Shown here one piece after another: positions 1 through 6,017 of a stretch of DNA of 7,066 bases (position 1 is its first letter; the number at the start of each line of letters is the position of its first letter). Origin of the DNA: Frankia sp. (lineage in GTDB: Bacteria; Actinomycetota; Actinomycetes; Frankiales; Frankiaceae); assembly GCA_019689615.1 (NCBI GenBank), contig JADGHD010000259.1, positions 1 through 7,066 of the forward strand. Reading direction: 5' to 3'. Under the pieces are notes generated by a model. That model had not been told where the DNA came from. It ran no database searches and worked only from the letters and a program-made list of their open reading frames with translations. The position numbers and the translations under genes are program-made.

Positions 1-61
1 GCCCGGGCGCCCCCCCCCCACCCCCGGGGGGGCGGCCGGGGGGGGGGGGGCCCCCCCCCCC
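1..61. other. G/C homopolymer contig edge, probably unreliable sequence
   Basis: This stretch is almost only runs of C and G: ten C at 10-19, thirteen G at 38-50, then eleven C at 51-61. The last two runs form a perfect G/C fold-back. No coding frame or site can be supported. Such runs at a contig end usually reflect sequencing or assembly failure. A real extreme-GC hairpin that stopped the polymerase is the alternative. Downstream of the long transporter gene, 61-66 (CGCGGG) can pair with 83-88 (CCCGCG) around a 16-base loop; this is too weak and too close to the doubtful edge to call a terminator. Confidence 0.7.
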
Positions 62-92
62 GCGGGGTGATGGCGTGGGCTTCCCGCGGCGG

Positions 93-2870
93 TCAGGACG
101 ACGTGCCGTCGAGCGCCGGGCTCGCCGCCGCCGACGCCGGGGTGGACGACGCCTCGCCGTCCGCGGCGATGCCCAGGTAGGCCGTGGCCAGCCGGTCCGC
201 GTCCACCTCGGAGGCCGGGCCGGTCCAGGTGATGTTGCCGACCGTGAGGAAGGCGACCCGGTCCGCGATCGCCAGGGCGTCGCGGGTCTTCTCCTCGGAG
301 ATCAGCAGCGCGGTGCCCCGCTGCTGCAGCTGGCGCAGCGCGTCGAAGATCTGCTCGATGATCAGCGGCGCGAGGCCCAGCGACGGCTCGTCGGCGACCA
401 GCAGCTTCGGCGGCCGGACCAGCGCGGGCGCCAGCGTGAGCATCTGCTGCTCGCCACCGGACAGCGCGCCGGCGAGCTGGCGGCGCCGCTCGCCGAGCAC
501 CGGGAAGGCCTGGTAGGCGCCGTCCCGCTCGTCGGCGGCACGCAGCCAGATGGTCAGGTTCTCCTCGACGGTCAGGTCGGGGAAGATGCCTCGGCCCTCC
601 GGCGCGAGGTAGACGCCGTCGCGGTCCCGGCGCTGCGCCGGCACCTTGGTGACGTCCTTGCCCGCCAGGTACACCGAGCCGAGGCGGGGCGGCACCAGGC
701 CGCCGACGACCGAGCAGAGCGTGGTCTTGCCGGCGCCGTTGCTGCCGAGCAGGGCCAGCACCTCGCCTGGCGCGACGGTCAGGTCGATGCCGTGCAGCAC
801 CTCGATCTCGCCGTAGCCGGCCCGCAGCCCGCTGACCCGCAGCACCGGCTCGGCGGCCGGCCTGGCCGCGGCGGCCGCCTCGCCGGCCGGCGCGGTGGTC
901 GCGACCGGAGCAGCAGCCGCCTTCGCCGCCTCCTCCGCTGCCTTGGCGGCGGCTGCCTTGGCCTCGGCCCGCTCCCGGCGCTCGCGCCTGATCCTGGACC
1001 TGGCGGACAGACCGCCGTCTGGGTCACGGGCCAGGCCGATGGCGCCGAGACCGAACAGCATCTGCATGAAGTAGCTGGACGCCGGGACCGCGTCGATCCA
1101 CTGCGGCACCACGACCGACACCAGGCCGGCGAGCACCGCGCCGGCCGGGCGGCGGATGCTCAGCGTCACCGTGACGGCGAGCCAGACCAGACCGATCAGC
1201 ACGTCGTAGTCGGTGTGGGTGACCCGGCCACGGCTGGCCGCCAGCATCACGCCACCGAAGCCCGCGATCCCGGCCGAGATCACGAAGACCAGCAGCTTCA
1301 TCCGGTCGACCGCGATACCGCTGGTCCGCGCGCCGACCTCGGTCGAGCGGACGGCGAGCATGGCGCGCCCGGTGCTGGAGGTGCGCAGCGCGTGCACCAG
1401 CCAGACGCCGAGGCACAGCAGCAGCACCATCAGCAGGACCATCCACCGCGGGTTCTCCAGGTCGATCGGGCCGAGCGAGCCCGGGCGGACCGGCCAGCCG
1501 CCGGAGCCGTTGGAGATGTCGCGGATCTGGAACAGCAGGTTCTGCCCGACGTAGGCCAGCGCCAGCGTGGACAGGGCGAGCATCAGGCCACCGAGGCGGC
1601 GCGTGGGCAGCGCGACGATGAGGCCGACGATCGCGGCGACCACCGTGCCGGCGATCAGCGAGGGGAAGAACGGCACGCCCTTGTCGAGCAGGATGCCGGC
1701 GGTGAACGCGCCGGTGAGCACGAACGCCGCCTGCGCCAGGCTGACCATGCCGCCGATGCCGGTGACGACCGTGAACGACATGAGCACGATCGAGGTCGCC
1801 AGGCCCTGGGCGATCAGGCCGGCCCAGAAGTCCGAGGCGAACAGGGCGGTGTAGGCGAGCAGGGCGACGGCGAGGACCGCCCAGCTCCCGCGGCGCACCC
1901 ACGGGTTGCCGTCGTCGTCGTCAGCCGGCGGCTTCTCCTCCAGCGTGGTGCCGGCGGTACGGCCCCGCTCCACGCCGAAGTAGATCAGCAGCGCAAAGAG
2001 GATCATGAACGGCACCGCGGTGCGGAAGCCGGTGATGTCGACGTCGAGGTAGCCGTCGATCAGGTTCTGCGCGACACCGAGCAGCAGACCGCCGACCATC
2101 GCGACCGGGATGGAGGCCATCCGGCCGAGCACGACCGCCGGGATCGAGATGAACAGCAGCGTGTTGTAGCTGAACGAGGACAGGCCGAACATCGGCGCGA
2201 GCAGCACGCCGACGAGGCCGGCCAGGCCGCAGGCGGTGACCCAGGAGACCGCGGACGCCCGGTCGGGGTCGACGCCACGCAGCGCGGCGAGGTTCGGCCG
2301 GCTGACCGACGCCCGCATCTCCAGGCCGATCCGGGTGTGCCGGACCAGGTACCACAGGAGCAGCGCGGCGAAGATGGCGGCGCCGAGCATCGCCAGCTGG
2401 TCGCTGTCGATGATCAGGCCGTCGCCGAACTTGTAGATCTCCTTCGGGCTGGGCCCAAGACCCGGGATCCGGAAGACGTCCTCGATCGTCGGCAGGTCCA
2501 AGCCGCCCTTCTCGGTCAGCATGGCCGTGATCCACAGGCCGAGCGAGGGCAGCGCGATCAGCAGGCCCAGCGAGGCCACCATCTTCGCGGCGATCGACGC
2601 CTCACGGAGCGGGTTGAACAGGATCTTGTGCAGCAGCCAGCCCATCAGCGGCGCGAAGATGACGATCGAGATGATCGCCGCGGGGACGATCGGCATCCCC
2701 TGGCCGCTGTTGAGCTGGAAGAACAGGTACGCCGTCGAGAACGCGACGCCGCCCTGGCCGAAGTTGAAGACGCCGGATGTCTGGTAGCTCAGGGTCAGGC
2801 CGGACGCGAGGATCGCGTACAGGGCACCGGTGACCAGACCTGAGATCACCAGGTTGAAGAACTCGGTCAC
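93..2870 (-). CDS. livHMF: Fused Liv-type ABC transporter: LivH permease, LivM permease and LivF ATPase in one chain
   Basis: A 925-residue inner-membrane importer component that unites three subunits normally made separately. Residues 1-300 are a LivH-like permease with coupling-loop motif near 181-221 (GLEMRASV, then ALRGVD). Residues 325-615 are a LivM-like permease (MVSLAQAAF at 375-383; coupling loop 499-540 with GRAMLAVRSTEVGARTSGI). A charged, Ala/Arg/Lys/Glu-rich linker (about 621-675) leads to a LivF-like ATPase: Walker A GSNGAGKTT 709-717, APEGRGIFPDLTVEENL from 756, signature LSGGEQQ 803-809, Walker B with D827-E828. The start is GTG at 2870, preceded by GAGGAGG (2876-2882) five bases away. 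It follows livG by 26 bp in the same operon. LivG should supply the second ATPase. The family imports branched-chain amino acids, amides, urea or aromatic and aliphatic acids; the substrate cannot be read here and no binding protein is in view. The C-terminal 25 residues are a Ser/Ala-rich tail. Confidence 0.93.
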   Translation of the reverse strand: MTEFFNLVISGLVTGALYAILASGLTLSYQTSGVFNFGQGGVAFSTAYLFFQLNSGQGMPIVPAAIISIVIFAPLMGWLLHKILFNPLREASIAAKMVASLGLLIALPSLGLWITAMLTEKGGLDLPTIEDVFRIPGLGPSPKEIYKFGDGLIIDSDQLAMLGAAIFAALLLWYLVRHTRIGLEMRASVSRPNLAALRGVDPDRASAVSWVTACGLAGLVGVLLAPMFGLSSFSYNTLLFISIPAVVLGRMASIPVAMVGGLLLGVAQNLIDGYLDVDITGFRTAVPFMILFALLIYFGVERGRTAGTTLEEKPPADDDDGNPWVRRGSWAVLAVALLAYTALFASDFWAGLIAQGLATSIVLMSFTVVTGIGGMVSLAQAAFVLTGAFTAGILLDKGVPFFPSLIAGTVVAAIVGLIVALPTRRLGGLMLALSTLALAYVGQNLLFQIRDISNGSGGWPVRPGSLGPIDLENPRWMVLLMVLLLCLGVWLVHALRTSSTGRAMLAVRSTEVGARTSGIAVDRMKLLVFVISAGIAGFGGVMLAASRGRVTHTDYDVLIGLVWLAVTVTLSIRRPAGAVLAGLVSVVVPQWIDAVPASSYFMQMLFGLGAIGLARDPDGGLSARSRIRRERRERAEAKAAAAKAAEEAAKAAAAPVATTAPAGEAAAAARPAAEPVLRVSGLRAGYGEIEVLHGIDLTVAPGEVLALLGSNGAGKTTLCSVVGGLVPPRLGSVYLAGKDVTKVPAQRRDRDGVYLAPEGRGIFPDLTVEENLTIWLRAADERDGAYQAFPVLGERRRQLAGALSGGEQQMLTLAPALVRPPKLLVADEPSLGLAPLIIEQIFDALRQLQQRGTALLISEEKTRDALAIADRVAFLTVGNITWTGPASEVDADRLATAYLGIAADGEASSTPASAAASPALDGTSS

Positions 2871-2896
2871 GCATTCCTCCTCATGACGGCCGCGCG

Positions 2897-3700
2897 CTAC
2901 CCGAGGTAGGCGTCGCGAACCGCGGCGTTGGCCTGGATCTCGGCCGGGGTGCCCTCGGCCAGCACGGAACCCAGATTGAGCACGGCGATGCGGTCGCAGT
3001 GGCGCATCACGAAGCCGGCGTCGTGCTCGACGAGCAGGATCGCGGTCCCCTCGCCCCGCAAAGACATGATCATCTCGCCGTAGCGCTGCGCCTCGCTGTG
3101 GTCGAGTCCGGAGGTCGGCTCGTCAAGCAGCAGCAGCTTCGGCCTGTCGACGATGGCCCTGGCCAGCTCGACCAGGCGCTGCTGGCCCAGCGGCAGCGAG
3201 CCGGCCGGCACCGTGCGCAGCTCCATCAGGCCGCAGCGGCGCAGCACCTCCTCGGCCACCGCGCGGCGCTCCTTCTCCAGGGAGCGCCGCTTCGGCCAGG
3301 CGACGAGGTCGGCGAGCACGCCGCCACCGCCACCGCGCCACTCCAGCGCGGCGAGCACGTTGTCCTCGACGGACAGCCAGCTGAACACCTGGGCCCGCTG
3401 GAACGTCCGCCGCATGCCGACGCGCGCGCGAGCCACCGAGGACTGGCGCGTCACGTCGACCCCGTCGAACACCACCGTGCCGGAGGTGGGCGGTGTGATC
3501 CCGGTGATGACGTCAAAGAGCGTGGTCTTACCGGCGCCGTTCGGGCCGATCAGGCCCTGCACGATCCCGGGCGCGACGTCGAGGCTGACGTCCGTCAGGG
3601 CCTGGACGCCGCCGAACCGCTTGGTGATCCCGGTGAGCCGGAGCAGCGGCTCGACCACGTCGGCCGCGGTCGATGTCCTCGCGGCCGTCGGCGTCGACAT
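2897..3700 (-). CDS. livG: Liv-type ABC transporter ATP-binding protein LivG
   Basis: A 267-residue cytoplasmic ATPase that should pair with the LivF domain of the fused protein encoded next to it and power import. Visible motifs: Walker A GPNGAGKTT (52-60), Q-loop in TFQRAQVF (Q101), signature LPLGQQR (169-175, the LivG form of the ABC signature), Walker B LLLLDEP (189-195), and H-loop LLVEHD (His226). Length and the GQQR signature are normal for LivG. The start is ATG at 3700 with GGAGG at 3705-3709 four bases upstream. The frame stays open to 3820, but those 40 extra codons would read through the predicted promoter, so they are rejected. It is the first gene of the operon; the fused permease/ATPase follows after 26 bp. 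The first ~17 residues are a low-complexity Thr/Ala leader. Confidence 0.93.
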   Translation of the reverse strand: MSTPTAARTSTAADVVEPLLRLTGITKRFGGVQALTDVSLDVAPGIVQGLIGPNGAGKTTLFDVITGITPPTSGTVVFDGVDVTRQSSVARARVGMRRTFQRAQVFSWLSVEDNVLAALEWRGGGGGVLADLVAWPKRRSLEKERRAVAEEVLRRCGLMELRTVPAGSLPLGQQRLVELARAIVDRPKLLLLDEPTSGLDHSEAQRYGEMIMSLRGEGTAILLVEHDAGFVMRHCDRIAVLNLGSVLAEGTPAEIQANAAVRDAYLG

Positions 3701-3732
3701 GGAGCCTCCAACTGAGCAACGGGGCCAATTTT

Positions 3733-3746
3733 GGATACTATATACA
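3733..3746 (-). promoter_or_regulatory. Shared AT-rich element, copy 1 (livG side)
   Basis: Read toward livG the sequence is TGTATATAGTATCC. It differs by one base from copy 2 at 5503-5516, which lies in the same orientation upstream of the maoC gene. It contains the -10 box TATAGT and ends in CC that begins the dyad CCAA-AA-TTGG (3725-3734). Such AT-rich blocks are otherwise rare in this GC-rich window. It could be a promoter core conserved for one sigma factor, an operator, or both. Confidence 0.55.
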
Positions 3747-3765
3747 GACGTGACCTGCCTCACAA
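3737..3765 (-). promoter_or_regulatory. Predicted sigma70-type promoter of the livG operon
   Basis: On the minus strand TTGTGA (3760-3765) serves as -35, 17 bases separate it from TATAGT (3737-3742) as -10. TTGTGA matches TTGACA at four of six positions and TATAGT matches TATAAT at five of six. Transcription would start near 3730, giving a leader of about 30 bases that includes the GGAGG ribosome site. Spacing and orientation both fit livG. This is prediction from consensus only. Confidence 0.6.
3749..3764. promoter_or_regulatory. CRP/GlxR-like operator overlapping the livG -35 box
   Basis: On the minus strand the bases read TGTGA-GGCAGG-TCACG. This matches the CRP-family palindrome TGTGA-N6-TCACA at nine of ten defined positions, with correct six-base spacing. 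It overlaps the predicted -35 box, and its centre is near -26 from the predicted start, a position expected for repression rather than activation. No regulator gene is in the window. Confidence 0.4.
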
Positions 3766-3810
3766 GGAAGCAAAGCCCCGGGGGGTCACGAACGCCGACG
3801 AATCTCGCGA

Positions 3811-3854
3811 TGCCTCGCACCCTGAGGCCTAGGCCACAGGCGAGGCAAGTTTTT
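3811..3854 (+). terminator. Terminator-like hairpin followed by T5, pointing away from livG
   Basis: TGCCTCGC (3811-3818) pairs perfectly with GCGAGGCA (3840-3847). The 21-base loop contains CTG (3822-3824) and CAG (3837-3839) plus the self-complementary GGCCTAGGCC (3826-3835), so the arms can extend inward. AG then TTTTT (3850-3854) follow on the plus strand. This is the form of an intrinsic terminator for plus-strand transcription, yet no plus-strand gene ends here. On the minus strand there is no T-tract after the stem, so it is a poor terminator for the thiolase-like gene, though the hairpin alone might slow read-through. Confidence 0.45.
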
Positions 3855-3969
3855 CCGGGTCACCCGTCACCGGACGGGCGCACCGGCCGGCCCACGACCG
3901 CCCACCGTCGCTCGGTCGCACTCGAAGAACCCATCGCGGCACGATCCTTGACCACCGCCGCGCGGCTGG

Positions 3970-4063
3970 CCCCGCCCCCCCCCAGGCCCCCCGGCCCCCC
4001 CCCCCGCGGCCCCGGCCCCCCCGCGCGCGGGCCCCCCCGGCCCGCCCCCCGCCCCCCCGCCCC
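3970..4063. repeat. C-run low-complexity tract (G-runs on the minus strand)
   Basis: Ten runs of four or more C occur here, the longest being eleven (3995-4005) and nine (3975-3983), separated by G, GG or short GC steps. It begins about 25 bases past the stop of the thiolase-like gene, so a read-through minus-strand transcript would be G-run rich and able to form quadruplexes. The same kind of sequence marks the low-quality left edge of the window, so a sequencing or assembly artefact is a serious alternative. Confidence 0.7.
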
Positions 4064-4087
4064 ACCGCACGGTCGGCACGTGCCTGG

Positions 4088-5233
4088 TCAGTCGACCCCG
4101 AGCAGCACCGTCGAGGTGGACGAGAACCAGCCGCCGGTGGCGTTCACGCAGGCCACCCTGGCGTTGGGGACCTGGCGGCCGGTGGCCTCCCCGCGCAGCT
4201 GGCGGACGGCCTCGACCAGCAGGAAGATCCCGCGCATGCCCGGGTGACAGGCCGACAGGCCGCCGCCGTCGGTGTTGGTGGGCATCCGCCCGCCGACCCG
4301 CATCGTGCCGCCCTCCAGGAAGGCACCGCCCTCACCGCGCTCGCAGAAGCCGAGCGCCTCGAAGGTCAGCAGCACCGTGGAGGTGAACGAGTCGTAGAAC
4401 TGGCAGACGTCGACGTCGGCCGGGGTGAGGCCGGCGCGCTCGAAGGCCAGCTTCCCGGAGATCGCCGCCGGGGACACCGTGAAGTCGGTCCACTCCGACA
4501 TCGTGGTGACGTTGCTCGCCGTGCCCGTGCCCAGCACGCGCACCACCGGGCGAGGCAGGTCGGCCGCGCGCTCCGCCGAGGTGAGCACCACCGCGCCGCC
4601 GCCGTCGCTGCGGATGCAGCAGTGCAGCTTCGTGAACGGGGTGGCGATCATCGGGGCGGAGAGCACGTCGTCGACCGTGATCGGGTCCCGGTACATCGCC
4701 TGCGGGTTCAGGCTCGCGTTGTACCGGGTGTCGACGGCGATGTTGGCCAGCTGCTCGATGGTCGTGCCGAACTCGTGCATGTGCCGGCGGGCGGTCATCG
4801 CGTACTTCGCGATGAGCGTGTGCCCCCAGGGCGCCTCGAACTGGCTCGGCCCCCGGCTCGACAGCGCCAGATTCGCGGTCCGCAGCCGCTTCTTCAGGTC
4901 GGCGCGCGCCGTCGAGCCGTAGACCAGCAGGACGTTGCGCGCGGTGCCCGAGCGGATCGCGTCGACCGCGTGCTCGAGCATGACCTCCCAGGTCGCGCCA
5001 CCGACGCTGGTCGAGTCGACCCAGGTCGGCCGCAGGCCCAGGTACTCGGCCAGCTCCACCGGGGCGAGCACGCCGAGGCCGGTGGACCCGAAGCCGTCGA
5101 TGTCCGCCGGGCCGAGCCCGGCGTCCGCCAGCGCCCGCGACGCCGCCTGGTAGTGCAGAGCGAACGGCGTCGCGTTGTCCACCCGCCCGCAGTCCGACAG
5201 CGCCGCGCCGACGATGGCAACCTGCCCCGCCAT
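4088..5233 (-). CDS. Thiolase-like (SCP2/lipid-transfer type) acyl-CoA enzyme, possibly an Ltp2-like retro-aldolase
   Basis: A 381-residue cytoplasmic thiolase-superfamily protein, close in size to Ltp2-type proteins. The N-terminal half starts MAGQVAIVGA and has YLGLRPTWVDSTSVGGATWE (65-84), where condensing thiolases carry a nucleophilic Cys; here the segment is S74-T-S-V-G-G. Later motifs typical of the lipid-transfer branch are CCIRSDGGGAVVLTSA (205-220), QFYDSFT (278-284) and GGGLSACHPG (323-332, His330 kept). The C-terminus ends in a glycine-rich ATGGWFSS strand. ATG at 5233 is chosen because AAGGAGG (5238-5244) lies four bases upstream and the family N-terminus begins there; the open extension to 5449 has no family resemblance. 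It is divergent from a MaoC/DUF35/MaoC-like operon. DUF35 proteins are known partners of such enzymes, so it probably works on the hydrated acyl-CoA. Plain thiolysis, aldol cleavage or a carrier role cannot be separated from sequence. Confidence 0.88.
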   Translation of the reverse strand: MAGQVAIVGAALSDCGRVDNATPFALHYQAASRALADAGLGPADIDGFGSTGLGVLAPVELAEYLGLRPTWVDSTSVGGATWEVMLEHAVDAIRSGTARNVLLVYGSTARADLKKRLRTANLALSSRGPSQFEAPWGHTLIAKYAMTARRHMHEFGTTIEQLANIAVDTRYNASLNPQAMYRDPITVDDVLSAPMIATPFTKLHCCIRSDGGGAVVLTSAERAADLPRPVVRVLGTGTASNVTTMSEWTDFTVSPAAISGKLAFERAGLTPADVDVCQFYDSFTSTVLLTFEALGFCERGEGGAFLEGGTMRVGGRMPTNTDGGGLSACHPGMRGIFLLVEAVRQLRGEATGRQVPNARVACVNATGGWFSSTSTVLLGVD

Positions 5234-5278
5234 GTGTCCTCCTTGCCAGGGCGCGGTCCGCAACCGCACCGCCTCCGC

Positions 5279-5295
5279 ACTCTGATTGACTCTGA
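5279..5295. repeat. Ten-base-phased direct repeat ACTCTGA near the thiolase-like gene
   Basis: ACTCTGA occurs at 5279-5285 and again at 5289-5295, exactly one helical turn apart, 46 to 62 bases upstream of the thiolase-like start codon. This layout fits a tandem regulator site close to the promoter. Two seven-base copies can also occur by chance. Confidence 0.3.
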
Positions 5296-5502
5296 CCGGC
5301 CGTCCATCCTGCGCGCCAGCGAACGGCTGCCCCACCGCCCACGGCGGGCGGCGGGCGCATCGGGTGATCGAGCCACCCGCCAGCCGGTACGCTCCGCTTC
5401 CGGCACGGGCCCACGCCCTCGCGCGCTGGCTCGTGGGCCGGCACCGCACACCCCCGGCCGCGACGCGTGATCAGGCACGCCGTCAGGGCTGGTCGGTGAT
5501 TT

Positions 5503-5516
5503 TGTATATACTATCC
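5503..5516 (+). promoter_or_regulatory. Shared AT-rich element, copy 2, with -10 box of the maoC operon
   Basis: TGTATATACTATCC, thirteen of fourteen bases identical to the element in front of livG and in the same orientation relative to its gene. TATACT (5507-5512) is a good -10 box; transcription would start near 5519, giving a leader of about 55 bases. No good -35 box is found 16-18 bases upstream (about 5484-5489 reads CAGGGC), so an activator or other sigma factor may be needed. Confidence 0.5.
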
Positions 5517-5530
5517 GATTACGGAATCGG
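5515..5530. promoter_or_regulatory. Perfect inverted repeat at the predicted maoC transcription start
   Basis: CCGATT-ACGG-AATCGG is a perfect six-base-arm dyad with a four-base spacer. It begins inside the last two bases of the AT-rich element and covers the predicted start site. That position suits a repressor operator; in RNA it would instead be a stable hairpin at the very 5' end. The livG element is also followed by a dyad, CCAA-AA-TTGG, but with different arms. Confidence 0.45.
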
Positions 5531-5573
5531 CGCCCGCGGCGGCGCCACCCTCCAGAGCACGCCGGGAGACCGC

Positions 5574-6017
5574 ATGGACGAGGCAACGGCGGTGGACAAG
5601 GGCGCAGTCTTCTTCGAGGACCTCGAGGAGGGCAGCAAGGCGCCGGTACGCAGCCTCACGCTCACCCGCACCGACCTGGTCCGGTACGCGGGCGCGTCGC
5701 ATGACTTCAACCCGATGCACCACGACGACGAGCGGGCCAGGGCCGCTGGCATGAAGAGCGTCTTCGGCCACGGCATGCTCTCCGCCGGGGTCCTGGCGAC
5801 CGCGCTCACCGACCTGGTCGGCATCGGCAACCTGCGCAGCTACAAGGTGCGGTTCACCACCCAGGCCTGGCTGGGGGACGAGCTGCGGACCGACATCACG
5901 GTGCGCGGCAAGAACGAGGAGACCGGGCTGGTCGAGCTCGACTGCCAGCTGGTCAACCAGGACGGAGCGGCGGTCGTGACCGGCTCGGCCGTCGCGGCCC
6001 CGAGGAGGCGGTCATGA
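5574..6017 (+). CDS. MaoC-family (R)-type enoyl-CoA hydratase, catalytic subunit
   Basis: A 147-residue single hot-dog domain protein expected to add water to an enoyl-CoA in the cytoplasm. The hydratase motif is ASHDFNPMHHDD (41-52), with Asp44 and His49 five residues apart as in the catalytic pair of (R)-hydratases, and FGHGMLSAG (64-72) follows as the second family motif. ATG at 5574 is chosen because GGGAG (5564-5568) precedes it by five bases and the MaoC domain begins soon after; the open frame to 5286 runs back through the promoter and is rejected. The stop overlaps the next start (ATGA), so it is translationally coupled to the DUF35 gene. It is short for a full two-domain MaoC protein, so it should form a dimer with itself or a heteromer with the MaoC-like subunit encoded at 6476-6964, in the way ChsH1 pairs with ChsH2. 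Confidence 0.9.
   Translation: MDEATAVDKGAVFFEDLEEGSKAPVRSLTLTRTDLVRYAGASHDFNPMHHDDERARAAGMKSVFGHGMLSAGVLATALTDLVGIGNLRSYKVRFTTQAWLGDELRTDITVRGKNEETGLVELDCQLVNQDGAAVVTGSAVAAPRRRS

Larger units (their letters stand above)
3701..4087. other. Intergenic region between livG and the thiolase-like gene
   Basis: This 387-base region has no credible gene. From livG outward it holds the Shine-Dalgarno sequence, a dyad CCAATTTTGG (3725-3734), the shared AT-rich element and -10 box, a CRP-like palindrome over the -35 box, a terminator-like hairpin with a T-tract (3811-3854), an unremarkable stretch (3855-3969) and a C-run tract (3970-4063). Reading frames across it give Gly/Arg/Pro/Ala-only products and were dismissed. 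The thiolase-like gene ends at 4088 and is transcribed toward this region, so its 3' end lies here. Confidence 0.8.
5234..5573. other. Divergent intergenic region between thiolase-like gene and maoC
   Basis: About 340 bases drive two opposite transcripts. The thiolase side has the Shine-Dalgarno sequence and a phased direct repeat (5279-5295) but no clear -10/-35 pair. The middle (about 5296-5500) shows nothing beyond GC-rich sequence. The maoC side has the AT-rich element (5503-5516), a perfect inverted repeat (5515-5530), and a second hairpin GGCGCC-N6-GGCGCC (5529-5546) in the predicted leader, just before the ribosome site GGGAG (5564-5568). Confidence 0.75.

Noticed and set aside
75..2843. 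A 922-codon open frame on the plus strand, antisense to the fused transporter
   Set aside because: It is a GC-bias shadow: its product is rich in Arg, Asp, Gln and Gly without any domain, while the opposite strand encodes clear ABC transporter motifs over the same span.
3701..3820. A 40-codon N-terminal extension of LivG
   Set aside because: It crosses the predicted promoter and has no family similarity; ATG at 3700 has a proper GGAGG.
3829..4079. Small minus-strand frames across the C-run tract
   Set aside because: Products are almost only Gly, Arg, Ala and Pro, made by the low-complexity DNA itself.
5286..5310. TTGACT at 5286-5291 as a plus-strand -35 box
   Set aside because: No acceptable -10 hexamer lies 16-18 bases downstream, and the start codon is almost 300 bases away.
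5234..5449. A 72-codon N-terminal extension of the thiolase-like protein
   Set aside because: No similarity to thiolase N-termini, and ATG at 5233 has a strong AAGGAGG and the usual family beginning.
4244..5470. A 408-codon plus-strand frame antisense to the thiolase-like gene
   Set aside because: Shadow frame with Arg/Gly/Ala/His-rich product and no domain.
5286..5573. A 96-codon N-terminal extension of the MaoC protein
   Set aside because: It runs through the AT-rich promoter element and dyad; the hot-dog domain starts after 5574.
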